DNA from: Leptospira bouyouniensis
GTDB lineage: Bacteria; Spirochaetota; Leptospiria; Leptospirales; Leptospiraceae
NCBI RefSeq assembly: GCF_004769525.1
Contig: NZ_RQFT01000007.1
Coordinates: 1 to 64,000, forward strand
Length of the DNA stretch: 64,000 nucleotides
Direction: 5' to 3'
The notes below the pieces were generated by a model, which saw only the letters and a program-made list of their open reading frames with translations, searched no databases and was not told where the DNA came from. Positions 42,118 to 50,234 of this stretch are shown piece after piece; position 1 is the stretch's first letter, and every line of letters begins with the position of its first letter. The translations under genes were made by a program, and so were the position numbers.

Positions 42118-43507
42118 TTCTGTCTTCCTTTTTTGAAAATATCGAAACTTCTGTTCTCACTTGTAATAAAGCGATTTCTGATTCCAATAAAACACGTGAT
42201 AACTCTAATGATTTATTAAGTGTTTCTGCAAATTGAAGTGCGTTGATAGCCCCACTTTGGAATAACCTTTGCATATTTGATACTTGCTCTTCTTGGTACT
42301 TCAAAGTTTCTCTAATGATTTCCAAACTTTCTTTCAAAGTGATTTCTTTTTGGATAAGAGACTTTACATGTGCTTCTTCTTCTTTTGTTTTTTCTTCAAT
42401 TTTTTTCAGTGCTGCCTCTGCATTTAATTTTGCTTCATCAACAGCGCCGATATCTTTAGGATTATAAAGATTCATTTGCAAATATACACCTGCTTGGTAT
42501 GCATTTGAAATATTACGACTTCCTTGGTACCCGTAAGCTTCTGAATAGGCTCCTACCTTTGGTAAAAATTTTGCCATCTCCATTTCTGCTTTTAATTTTT
42601 CACCTTCTGCATATTTGATCTGTGCATTCATTTGATTGGATCTTTCATAACCAGTGGGCCTTTTGAAATAGGTATCTAAAAATACATTGAGATCTGATTC
42701 AACTATCTCTAGTTCTGTCGATGGAACATCAGACAGTACAAATAGTGTTTCTTTATAATCGCTGATTTGGAGTTCTGATTGTTTTTCGAGAACTGTGATT
42801 TGATTTTTGATTGATTTTAATGCAAGATATCCTGCATATCCGACCGGATTTCCTTTATTACCTAAAGAATAACTAGATTGAAATCGACTTTCAATTTTTT
42901 TGATTTGTTCCAGTCTCTTTTGATAATCATATAAAGATTGAATTGCACGGTAATAAAATCCGGCTTGAGCAAATTCCCTATCACGAATGGCCAACCATTC
43001 AAATTTCAAACCAGTACTTCTTTTTTCATTCATCGCGGCAAAGGTTTTACCAGAACCACCTTCATACAGTGGTAAGTCCATTCCAAGAGTCCCTCGAGAA
43101 TACTGATGGCTCCCAGGATAATTGAGAGTATCCTTTGCAAAAAGATTCATCGTATCAGCATTGAGTGTCGTATACGGTTGATTATTCGAATCAAGAAAGT
43201 TGCCTGGTCTGTTACGAGTGGAGGCCGTAGAAAAATCAGCATCCGTTGCACTCCTTTGGCTAAGTTTTCCCATAAAGTTGAGTGTTGGATCGTTTGTTTG
43301 AAAGGTTCTTAGATCTGCATACACTCGAGGTAACCAATGTTTGTCGGATCTATCCTTTGCAATTTCACCAGCTTTCCATTCCAAATATTTGGATTTTCTT
43401 GCTGATGAATTTTCTTCGATTCGTTTCCAAAGTTCGCTAAAACCAACTCCTTCAGCAAAAAGATAAATTGGTGTAACGAGGAATAAAAAGCTGATGAAAC
43501 GTTTCAT
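42095..43507 (-). CDS. TolC-family outer-membrane efflux protein
   Basis: The 470-aa protein has a signal peptide (MKRFISFLFLVTPIYLFAEG) and long helical segments with the two-fold TolC repeat: helical QAGFYYRAIQSLYDYQKRLEQIKKIE in the first half, and ALKKIEEKTKEEEAHVKSLIQKEI with FQSGAINALQFAETLNKSLELSR near the end. TolC-type trimers form the exit duct for RND pumps, and the next gene, overlapping by 23 bases, is one. It starts five bases after the DUF2892 gene stop, so the unit is a tight operon. Confidence 0.88.
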   Translation of the reverse strand: MKRFISFLFLVTPIYLFAEGVGFSELWKRIEENSSARKSKYLEWKAGEIAKDRSDKHWLPRVYADLRTFQTNDPTLNFMGKLSQRSATDADFSTASTRNRPGNFLDSNNQPYTTLNADTMNLFAKDTLNYPGSHQYSRGTLGMDLPLYEGGSGKTFAAMNEKRSTGLKFEWLAIRDREFAQAGFYYRAIQSLYDYQKRLEQIKKIESRFQSSYSLGNKGNPVGYAGYLALKSIKNQITVLEKQSELQISDYKETLFVLSDVPSTELEIVESDLNVFLDTYFKRPTGYERSNQMNAQIKYAEGEKLKAEMEMAKFLPKVGAYSEAYGYQGSRNISNAYQAGVYLQMNLYNPKDIGAVDEAKLNAEAALKKIEEKTKEEEAHVKSLIQKEITLKESLEIIRETLKYQEEQVSNMQRLFQSGAINALQFAETLNKSLELSRVLLESEIALLQVRTEVSIFSKKEDRNETIGRN

Positions 43508-43511
43508 TGGA

Positions 43512-43742
43512 TTAGTCCTTTACCTTTGCTTCCACACCAAGTTTGTTCAAAAGAATGGCCATGGGGCAAAAACCAATGGTAGAAAACACTACCAAGTTAA
43601 TTCCAACGAGTAGGTTTAAAAGATACCACCAAGAAGAAACATAGGTTCCAAGTATCACCCCTACCAAACTGAACACACCAGCGATAAAAAAAACCAATCG
43701 CTCCAAATACCATGTTTTTGTAGATGCCAAGAACATTACCAT
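43512..43742 (-). CDS. DUF2892-type (YgaP-like) small membrane protein
   Basis: The 76-aa protein has two membrane helices (LVFFIAGVFSLVGVILG and WWYLLNLLVGINLVVF) and ends GFCPMAILLNKLGVE, which fits DUF2892. In E. coli YgaP this domain anchors a rhodanese, and such proteins are often regulated by sulfur-responsive CsoR-family repressors. The C-terminal cysteine in GFCP is conserved in the family. The frame is open to 43775, but that start would lie inside an operator; I prefer the ATG at 43742 or 43736, both following AGGGGG. It lies between the repressor gene and tolC. Confidence 0.72.
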   Translation of the reverse strand: MVMFLASTKTWYLERLVFFIAGVFSLVGVILGTYVSSWWYLLNLLVGINLVVFSTIGFCPMAILLNKLGVEAKVKD

Positions 43743-43756
43743 ACCCCCTATAGTAT
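43741..43756. promoter_or_regulatory. CsoR-family operator-like site A (degenerate)
   Basis: ATACCC-N4-TAGTAT is a degenerate copy of the ATACCC-N4-GGGTAT pattern. It lies around the ribosome site of the DUF2892 gene. Confidence 0.45.
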
Positions 43757-43773
43757 ATAGCTTTAAACCATAC

Positions 43774-43789
43774 ATACCCTGTAGGGTAT
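43774..43789. promoter_or_regulatory. CsoR-family operator-like site B
   Basis: ATACCC-TGTA-GGGTAT has perfect 6-bp arms in the gap between the repressor and the DUF2892 gene. The G/C tract flanked by AT is typical for operators of CsoR-family repressors, and the repressor gene is adjacent. Confidence 0.7.
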
Positions 43790-43835
43790 ATATGGCAAGG
43801 ATTTTTATTGGGGTTTAGGGAGAGAAAAAACTAAT

Positions 43836-44102
43836 TCAGAGAGAGAATGCGGCAGTAATTGCTTTTTTTACGTCTGCTTCGATGTTTTGAGTGGACTTCT
43901 TTTCTTTGAAACAGGTATCCATATATTCGTGGATATAAGCTTCACCAAACTTTTTCATAGCCTGGTGGGCGGCTTTGAGGAGAAGAATTGCTTTTTCACA
44001 GTCTTGTTCCTCCGCTACGATGGTATTTTTGATCGCTTCCAACTGACCTTGGATACGATTGATGCGATGGATGAGTTTCGTTTGATTTTCAGAAAGGGCC
44101 AT
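43836..44102 (-). CDS. CsoR-family repressor with CstR-like sensor residues
   Basis: This 88-aa all-helical repressor has the family core NQTKLIHRINRIQGQLEAIKN. CsoR proteins sense Cu(I) through Cys-His-Cys. Here the equivalent positions are C35, Y60 and C64: both cysteines are present at the usual 29-residue distance, but the His is replaced by Tyr. A Cys pair without the His is the pattern of CstR, the persulfide/sulfite sensor. H58 lies nearby and leaves some doubt. It precedes a DUF2892 gene, tolC and the RND gene, with operator-like sites both upstream of itself and downstream. I infer self-repression and repression of the efflux unit. Confidence 0.88.
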   Translation of the reverse strand: MALSENQTKLIHRINRIQGQLEAIKNTIVAEEQDCEKAILLLKAAHQAMKKFGEAYIHEYMDTCFKEKKSTQNIEADVKKAITAAFSL

Positions 44103-44108
44103 ACCTAC

Positions 44109-44124
44109 ATACCCAGCAGGGTAT
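44109..44124. promoter_or_regulatory. CsoR-family operator-like site C
   Basis: ATACCC-AGCA-GGGTAT, the same arms as site B, lies seven bases upstream of the repressor start and 22 bases before the divergent methyltransferase start. It is well placed for autoregulation. Confidence 0.7.
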
Positions 44125-44145
44125 GCAAATGCTTCAAGTAAAAAA

Positions 44146-44907
44146 ATGACACCTTTCCCGTTTTCTAAATCCCCCGTGACAGAACTTTCGCAAAACCCTC
44201 CATACTATGTTTCCAATTTTGGGTTTTGGACAAATGCGACCGACTATAAAAAGGCAGGCATACAATTTTTATATGAATTTGCCAAACACTGCGGGCTAAA
44301 ACATAATTCCTCGATCTTAGAAGTAGGTTCAGGTCTAGGGGGAAGCCTTGTGTATTGGAAGGATCATTTTAATCCCCAAAAATTATCTGCCATTAATTTG
44401 AGTGGAGAACAATCAAACTTCGCCAAAGAATTGTTTCGTGAAAGGGGGATAGAGGTAGAACCATTCCTTGAGGGAAGTTGGGAAACAATCAAATCCTTAC
44501 CTATAAATTTTTATGATTATGTTTTTTCAGTCGATGCAGCGTATCATTTTAAAAACACGATCGAGTTTTACCAAGAGTCGTATCGAGTATTAAAGCCAGG
44601 CGGAAAACTTGTGTTGAATACATTCAATTTAGAAAAAGAAAACACATTGAATTTCCTTTCTTTATTACATCTCTTCTTGATTCCACCTAACGAAATAAAA
44701 ACGAAGGAAATTTCAATCAAAACGCTAGAAGGGTTTGGTTTTACAGTCGAAAAAATCTTAGATTGGACTGACCCTGTCATCTATGGATTCATCCAAAACT
44801 CGAAAACTATGAATTTGTCTTTGCGACTTTTCAGCTCCATACTCAAAGCCACAATGAAATCCCTCGGACTCAGATATCATTATTATGTAGCTATAAAACC
44901 CAACTGA
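44146..44907 (+). CDS. class I SAM-dependent methyltransferase
   Basis: In this 253-aa protein motif I is ILEVGSGLGGSLVYW (about 63), the post-I acidic residue region is SAINLSGEQ, motif II contains YDYVFSVDAAYHF (about 130) and motif III is RVLKPGGKLVLNTF. The N-terminal NFGFWTNATDYKKAG is typical of methyltransferases acting on lipids or small molecules, such as the sarcosine/phosphoethanolamine or cyclopropane-fatty-acid related groups. The gene is divergent from the CsoR-like repressor, with one operator in the shared region, and convergent with an FAD oxidoreductase eight bases away. Substrate unknown. Confidence 0.85.
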   Translation: MTPFPFSKSPVTELSQNPPYYVSNFGFWTNATDYKKAGIQFLYEFAKHCGLKHNSSILEVGSGLGGSLVYWKDHFNPQKLSAINLSGEQSNFAKELFRERGIEVEPFLEGSWETIKSLPINFYDYVFSVDAAYHFKNTIEFYQESYRVLKPGGKLVLNTFNLEKENTLNFLSLLHLFLIPPNEIKTKEISIKTLEGFGFTVEKILDWTDPVIYGFIQNSKTMNLSLRLFSSILKATMKSLGLRYHYYVAIKPN

Positions 44908-44915
44908 AATCAGTT

Positions 44916-46169
44916 TTAGTTTCTAATGATATCACTGACAGACATGTTTAAGATATGAGAAGTTACTTGTAACGCAGATTTTGCACCTGCTTCAAGTAAT
45001 GGAATTCCATATAAAGAATAGGAACCACATAACCATAACTTACAATGCGGATCCGAATGGAGACTTGAAATTCGATCAATCGCCACCCTTGTCCTCTCAT
45101 CCATCACAGGCCTTTCAAATTTGGCAAGTTTCAATGTATCATCTTTATGTGGGAGTTTGTGTGGGTTCCAGGTTTGGAATACTTTTTTGCCATGTAACTC
45201 CGGTATGATTCGTCCTAAATCTAAAGTAACTTCAGGTTTGTCATACCCTTCTCGAATGTTAAACACAAGGGAGACATTTGGATTTTTAAAATAACTTGGG
45301 TCTGTATGTAATACTACATCACTTGCTTCATATCGAAACTCAGAAAGAATTTCTTTTTCTAATTCAAATCCTTTTCCTAATATCTGGTACGCTTGATTGG
45401 CTTGGGTAGAAAGGATTACATGTTCAAATTCTTTTTCTTCCGATTCAAATTGGATAATTGTCTTTGACCCTTTTTTGACAATTTGTTGGATCTTTGCATT
45501 TAAGTGGAGGTGTTGCAATCCTTCAGTCATGCGATTCACAATGTCCCTGGTTCCAAATTTTGCGGTTTCTTGGGGGGTATAGGAATAACCTCTCGAATGA
45601 TATCCAATAATGGTTTCTGCAGGATAAAGAGCGACCGTCTCTGTTTTACATGTATTCACCAAAGCAAAGGTTGGTAACAAAAACTCATAAATAAACTCAT
45701 TGGAATAATTGTATCGTTTTAAAAAATCCAAAATTGTGATTTTGGGATTTTCGTTTTTCCAATCTGCTTTTGCATTAGCATAAAACTTAAGTAAGTCGGA
45801 GAATATTGTTCGCCCTTTCTGTGATAAAAAAACTTCTGAACTTGGAATTCCAATATGAAAACCTAGAATATTTTTGGAAAAAAAACCAAACACCGATTCA
45901 TCATTGGAATCCACACGAAATGAATAATCAACCACCCTTGTTTGTATCCCAACCCGATCATAAACCTGAAATAATGTTGGGTAATAATCTTTCTTTATTG
46001 TACGAAATGGAATATCAAATTCGACTTCCGTCTCACCAATCATTTGTTTTGCGCCAAATGCTGCCATTCCAATTTCAGAGTGTTTTTCGTATAGTGTGAC
46101 TTCACGAAATTGATTCAATGCCCATGAGGCAGTTAATCCAGTGATCCCAGAACCAATAACAGCTATCAC
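44916..46169 (-). CDS. FAD-dependent amine-oxidase-like oxidoreductase
   Basis: The 417-aa protein begins with a dinucleotide fold, AVIGSGITGLTASWAL, and an FAD ribose Glu in LYEKHSEIG. The end has LWLCGSYSLYGIPLLEAGAKSA, the second FAD contact. It resembles NAD/FAD proteins often found with cyclopropane-fatty-acid type methyltransferases, one of which may be the convergent neighbour. I choose the GTG at 46169: it has GGGAG six bases upstream and overlaps the upstream CoA-transferase stop as GTGA. An ATG at 46205 would add 12 residues before the FAD fold and overlap the neighbour by 40 bases. Confidence 0.83.
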   Translation of the reverse strand: MIAVIGSGITGLTASWALNQFREVTLYEKHSEIGMAAFGAKQMIGETEVEFDIPFRTIKKDYYPTLFQVYDRVGIQTRVVDYSFRVDSNDESVFGFFSKNILGFHIGIPSSEVFLSQKGRTIFSDLLKFYANAKADWKNENPKITILDFLKRYNYSNEFIYEFLLPTFALVNTCKTETVALYPAETIIGYHSRGYSYTPQETAKFGTRDIVNRMTEGLQHLHLNAKIQQIVKKGSKTIIQFESEEKEFEHVILSTQANQAYQILGKGFELEKEILSEFRYEASDVVLHTDPSYFKNPNVSLVFNIREGYDKPEVTLDLGRIIPELHGKKVFQTWNPHKLPHKDDTLKLAKFERPVMDERTRVAIDRISSLHSDPHCKLWLCGSYSLYGIPLLEAGAKSALQVTSHILNMSVSDIIRN

Positions 46170-47668
46170 TTCATACTCCCTGTTTTTAGAAATTGAACAT
46201 GCCAAGACAAAGCGTTTTCTAAATCATGAGGAGTGTGTTTTCCTTTGGAAACCTTGAGAGCCGTTTCGTAATAAGCACGAAGTTTGTCTTTGTAAATAGG
46301 GTGAGCACATTTCTCGATGATAAGTTCTGCACGTTTTTTTGGTGGGCATCCTCGTAGATCAGCCAATCCATTTTCTGTGACAAAAATCATCGTAGAATGT
46401 TCGTTATGGTCAGTATGTGAAACCATTGGAACAATGGCTGAAATGTTTCCCTCTTTGGCAAGGGAAGGTGTCATAAAAATACTAAGGTGTGAATTTCGAG
46501 TGAAGTCACCGGATCCACCAATTCCATTCATCATCGAAGTTCCCATTACATGTGTTGAATTTACGTTCCCATAAATATCGATTTCGATCGCAGTGTTCAT
46601 AGCAATAAGACCCATTCGCCGAATCACTTCTGGATGATTTGAAATTTCTTGAGGCCGGATGATAAATTTTGATTTCCAGTTTGAAATATTTTCATGGAAA
46701 CGTCTCAAACCTAACTCAGAAAAGGTGAGGGCAGATGTTGATGCAATTTCTAATTTCCCTGCGTCAATTAAATCAAATACAGAATCTTGCACCACTTCCG
46801 TATACATTTGAATTGCATGGAAATTTGGATCTTTTGCCATACTTGATAACACGGCATTTGCTATATTACCAACACCATTTTGAAATGGGAGGTATTCTTT
46901 GGGAATCCTTCCCATTTTGATTTCATGTTGGATGAATTCCAATACGTGAGCTGCAATATTTTGGCAATCGGCATCTGGTGTTTTGAATACTGTGGCTGCG
47001 TCAGGTTTACTAGAACGCACAATACCTTTTATTTTTTCAGGAGGAACTTGGACATAAGGCTGACCAATCTTATCACTAGGGTTGATGATGGGAATAGGAG
47101 CGCCTTTTGAATGGTGATCTGGCAAATAAATATCATGGTAACTTTTTAGTTCTAATGGATGGGTATCAGTTAACTCAATATAAACGGAATTTGCATTTTT
47201 TAAATATGTAGCACTCATCCCCGATGATGTTGATAAATATATTTTCCCATCAGAGGATACATCGATCGCTTCGACGATTGCCACATCAATTTTTGGTAAA
47301 ATTCCATGTTCAATGTACTTCACCACATGGGAAAGATGCATATCAATAAAATTCGTTTCCCCTTGGTTGATTAAATTCCGGAGATATGAATTGGATTGGT
47401 AAGGAATACGGAGTTTTAATGCCCCTGTTTTTGCAAGAACGCCGTCTAACTCTTCGCCGGTGGATGCACCTGCATACAAATTGATGGAAAATGTTTTTCC
47501 AGATTTTGTTTCTTCTTCTATCCTTTTGGCAAATGCCAAAGGAATGAGTTTTGGATACCCAGCAGGAGTGAATCCTGAACAACCCATTGTGACGTGATTT
47601 GGCAATAATTGGGCAATTTCTTCCGCAGTTTTTAATTTTTCTTCAATCAGTGGATTGGATACAGGCAT
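46166..47668 (-). CDS. acetyl-CoA hydrolase / CoA-transferase family enzyme
   Basis: This 500-aa protein of the acetate CoA-transferase/hydrolase family moves CoA between succinate or other acyl groups and acetate. Marks are MGCSGFTPAGYPKLIP near the N-terminus, AIVEAIDVSSDGKIYLSTSSG (the middle fold with the expected Glu), NGVGNIANAVLS, and the CoA-binding region MNGIGGSGDFTRNSHLSI followed by VPMVSHTDHNEHS. The frame is open to 47728, but MPVSNPLIEEKLKTAEE is the natural N-terminus. It overlaps the FAD oxidoreductase start. Likely role in acetate or fatty-acid carbon overflow in a beta-oxidising organism. Confidence 0.9.
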   Translation of the reverse strand: MPVSNPLIEEKLKTAEEIAQLLPNHVTMGCSGFTPAGYPKLIPLAFAKRIEEETKSGKTFSINLYAGASTGEELDGVLAKTGALKLRIPYQSNSYLRNLINQGETNFIDMHLSHVVKYIEHGILPKIDVAIVEAIDVSSDGKIYLSTSSGMSATYLKNANSVYIELTDTHPLELKSYHDIYLPDHHSKGAPIPIINPSDKIGQPYVQVPPEKIKGIVRSSKPDAATVFKTPDADCQNIAAHVLEFIQHEIKMGRIPKEYLPFQNGVGNIANAVLSSMAKDPNFHAIQMYTEVVQDSVFDLIDAGKLEIASTSALTFSELGLRRFHENISNWKSKFIIRPQEISNHPEVIRRMGLIAMNTAIEIDIYGNVNSTHVMGTSMMNGIGGSGDFTRNSHLSIFMTPSLAKEGNISAIVPMVSHTDHNEHSTMIFVTENGLADLRGCPPKKRAELIIEKCAHPIYKDKLRAYYETALKVSKGKHTPHDLENALSWHVQFLKTGSMK

Positions 47669-47739
47669 AAATTTAAAATCTCTTCTTTGACCAAAGATAA
47701 AGAGATTGCCTAAAAATAAAAAGTCCAAATTCTGAACGT

Positions 47740-48150
47740 ATGGATTTTCTCTTATATTTCTATTCGGTATTATTTGGAATCATTCTCATCGCACCCTTTG
47801 TTTTGTTTTATTATCGATTCCAAGTGGATGAATCACCTTTTGGAAAAGAATCCGAAGCACATTTAAAAGCAATTTATGAGAAAAAAAGCAATTTACTTGA
47901 TACATTAAAAGACATTCGATCTGATTTTGATTCTGGTAAATTAACAGAAGAAGAATTCCAATCCCAATCCATTCCCTACATTGAAGAACTTGAACGATTA
48001 GAATCAGATTTGTCTGAAAAAAGAAAAAATGTAGTTACAATGGCTGAACCAAAAATCAATGAGAACTGGACTTGTGCCAATTGTGGTTCTTTTGTACCAG
48101 TCCCCAATGCAAAATTTTGTCCTAATTGTGGGACGAGTCGTTTGGCATAA
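47740..48150 (+). CDS. membrane-anchored zinc-ribbon protein
   Basis: The 136-aa protein has one N-terminal membrane segment (LLYFYSVLFGIILIAPFVLFYY), then a charged helical section with LTEEEFQSQSIPYIEELERLESDL (SHOCT-like) and a C-terminal zinc ribbon WTCANCGSFVPVPNAKFCPNCG with four cysteines. The ribbon is on the cytoplasmic or periplasmic side depending on topology. It is divergent from the CoA-transferase gene. Function unknown. The 198 bases after it, up to the ABC exporter stop, contain no gene I can support. Confidence 0.78.
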   Translation: MDFLLYFYSVLFGIILIAPFVLFYYRFQVDESPFGKESEAHLKAIYEKKSNLLDTLKDIRSDFDSGKLTEEEFQSQSIPYIEELERLESDLSEKRKNVVTMAEPKINENWTCANCGSFVPVPNAKFCPNCGTSRLA

Positions 48151-48348
48151 ACATTATCAGTAAAAATTAGCGATCTAATACAAATCCATTTTGTTTTCAA
48201 TGAAGACTTTGTGAATAGATATAAAATACTTTTATAAAATAGGTTTTAGCCTGGGATTGTTTTCCTTTACTGCGTCACTCGTTAATTGAAAATGTTCCGG
48301 ATCGAAATGAAGCTTTATTTTCTATTGAATTCTTTTGGATTGTTTCAT

Positions 48349-50232
48349 TCAATTCGTATTTGAGAATTGCATATCATACAATCGTTTGTATTTGGAATTT
48401 GCATTTTGTAAAAGTTCTGTATGGCTTCCACTTTCTACAATTTCCCCGTTTTCCAAATAATAAATTGTGTCTGCTATTTTAACAGTTGATAGCCGATGAG
48501 CTATGATAATAACTGTTTTGTTCTCATACAATCTAACAAAGGCTTGTTGGATCAATCTTTCCGATTCAGTATCCAAAGCTGACGTTGCCTCATCTAATAT
48601 AAGCACTTCAGGATTGGCAAGTAAAGTGCGGGCAATGGAAATCCTTTGTCTCTGACCACCTGACAACATCACTCCCCTTTCTCCGACAATTGTATCATAA
48701 CCTTCCTCGAAAGATTCAATGAATTCGGAAGCAAAGGCATCTTCTGCGGCTCTTCTAATCTCTTCTTCTGTGGCATTTGGTTTTCCAAAGGCTATATTTT
48801 CGCGAATGGAACCATTAAATAAAAAAATATTTTGTGAAACAACACCGATCCGTTTGCGGAGATTATCCAAACTCAAATCTTTAGCATTCACATCATCCCA
48901 AAAAATCCCACCTTCTGTTGGGTCAATAAGTCTTGGCAACAAATCCACTAACGTAGATTTGCCGGCACCAGATGATCCAACAATTGCAATGGTTCCACCT
49001 TTTGGTAAGGTTAGGTTGATATTTTTAAGTGCAAATATGTCAGTATTAGGGTATATATAAGTTACATTTTTATATTCTATAGCACGACTCAAACTTCCTA
49101 AAGGTTTTGGAGTGGTTGGCTCTTTGATGTCAACATCGCGACCAAGAATTTCAAAAACACGGTCACTCGCTATCACAGAGGCTTGGATCAAATTTACCAA
49201 AATACTCATTTGTTTGAGTGGACGCATAAGAAAAATTAAAGTAAGAAAAAAGGCAATGAACATTCCTTTTGAAAAACTTGCATCTTCAAGTAAATAAGCT
49301 CCAATTCCTAAAAATACCATAGTCACAACTGAACCAGATAACTCTGTTAATGCGGGTCCAATCTGGTGATAAAAATGAGTTTTGAATGTTTTATCAGAAA
49401 GGTTTTGATTTACTTTGAAAAATCTCTCTGCTTCTTTATCTTCCATGGAAAAAGCCCGTATCACACGGATTCCAGAGATCACTTCTTGTAAGTCACCATT
49501 TAGTTCTGATAACTGCTCTTGTTGGTTTTTTGTGGTTCTTCGAATTCGGTCAGCAAATGTACTCACGGGACCGACTATCAGTGGGATCACAATAAAAAGT
49601 AGAAAGAACAATTTCCAACTTAACACAAGTAAGATGATAAGATGTGTGATAATATAAAAAAAGTCATTGATTGCATCTTTTAAATCATTAGAAACTACTT
49701 TCCCGACGATGTCTACATCATTGATGACGCGGCTCATCAAGACACCTGTTTTCTCTCGGTAAAATTCATTCAGTGGTAACACTTGTAATTTTTTATACAA
49801 GGCTTGGCGTAAGTCTTTTACGGCAAGTAATCCCGCTGAATTGACAAAATAAACAGTTCCCGCAAGGCAAATTAATTTCAGAAAATATATAGGTAAGATA
49901 ATCAGACAAAATAAATATACTAAATCATCTGGTTTTTTTTCCGCCAGTTCTGCATTTGTATTTTCTTTGAGATTGGCAAACTGCCATTCCCAATAAGTCA
50001 GCCCTTGCAGACGATCTGGATTTTTGTGTTCTTGTAAAAGGGTTTGGTCTTTTTTCGTGAGGGCAATTTGGAATTTGTAATTTTCGCCTGTGCCTAAGGA
50101 ATCAAAAATAGGGATGAGGGAAGTAAGCGAAGCCCCGTTAAAAATAGAAACAAATATAGACAGAAAAACTCCAAGGCTGAGTCTGTATTTGTATTTTGCC
50201 AAATATGGCCAAAGTTTTCGGTAAATCTTCAC
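48349..50232 (-). CDS. MsbA-like ABC exporter, fused permease-ATPase
   Basis: The 627-aa half-transporter has six membrane spans in the first ~350 residues, with a large extra loop (about 45-110). The ATPase carries Walker A GSSGAGKSTLVD (about 418), Q-loop VVSQNIFLFNGSI, signature LSGGQRQRISIA, Walker B VLILDEATSALD and the H-loop IAHRLST. The layout matches lipid A or lipid flippases of the MsbA group; drugs or other lipids cannot be excluded. The start is a GTG at 50232, two bases from the divergent start of the solute-binding lipoprotein, so the two genes have overlapping control regions within each other's coding sequence. Confidence 0.9.
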   Translation of the reverse strand: MKIYRKLWPYLAKYKYRLSLGVFLSIFVSIFNGASLTSLIPIFDSLGTGENYKFQIALTKKDQTLLQEHKNPDRLQGLTYWEWQFANLKENTNAELAEKKPDDLVYLFCLIILPIYFLKLICLAGTVYFVNSAGLLAVKDLRQALYKKLQVLPLNEFYREKTGVLMSRVINDVDIVGKVVSNDLKDAINDFFYIITHLIILLVLSWKLFFLLFIVIPLIVGPVSTFADRIRRTTKNQQEQLSELNGDLQEVISGIRVIRAFSMEDKEAERFFKVNQNLSDKTFKTHFYHQIGPALTELSGSVVTMVFLGIGAYLLEDASFSKGMFIAFFLTLIFLMRPLKQMSILVNLIQASVIASDRVFEILGRDVDIKEPTTPKPLGSLSRAIEYKNVTYIYPNTDIFALKNINLTLPKGGTIAIVGSSGAGKSTLVDLLPRLIDPTEGGIFWDDVNAKDLSLDNLRKRIGVVSQNIFLFNGSIRENIAFGKPNATEEEIRRAAEDAFASEFIESFEEGYDTIVGERGVMLSGGQRQRISIARTLLANPEVLILDEATSALDTESERLIQQAFVRLYENKTVIIIAHRLSTVKIADTIYYLENGEIVESGSHTELLQNANSKYKRLYDMQFSNTN

Positions 50233-50234
50233 GT

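Noticed and set aside
48719..49060. 113-codon antisense frame in the ABC exporter ATPase
   Set aside because: It mirrors conserved nucleotide-binding motifs on the other strand.
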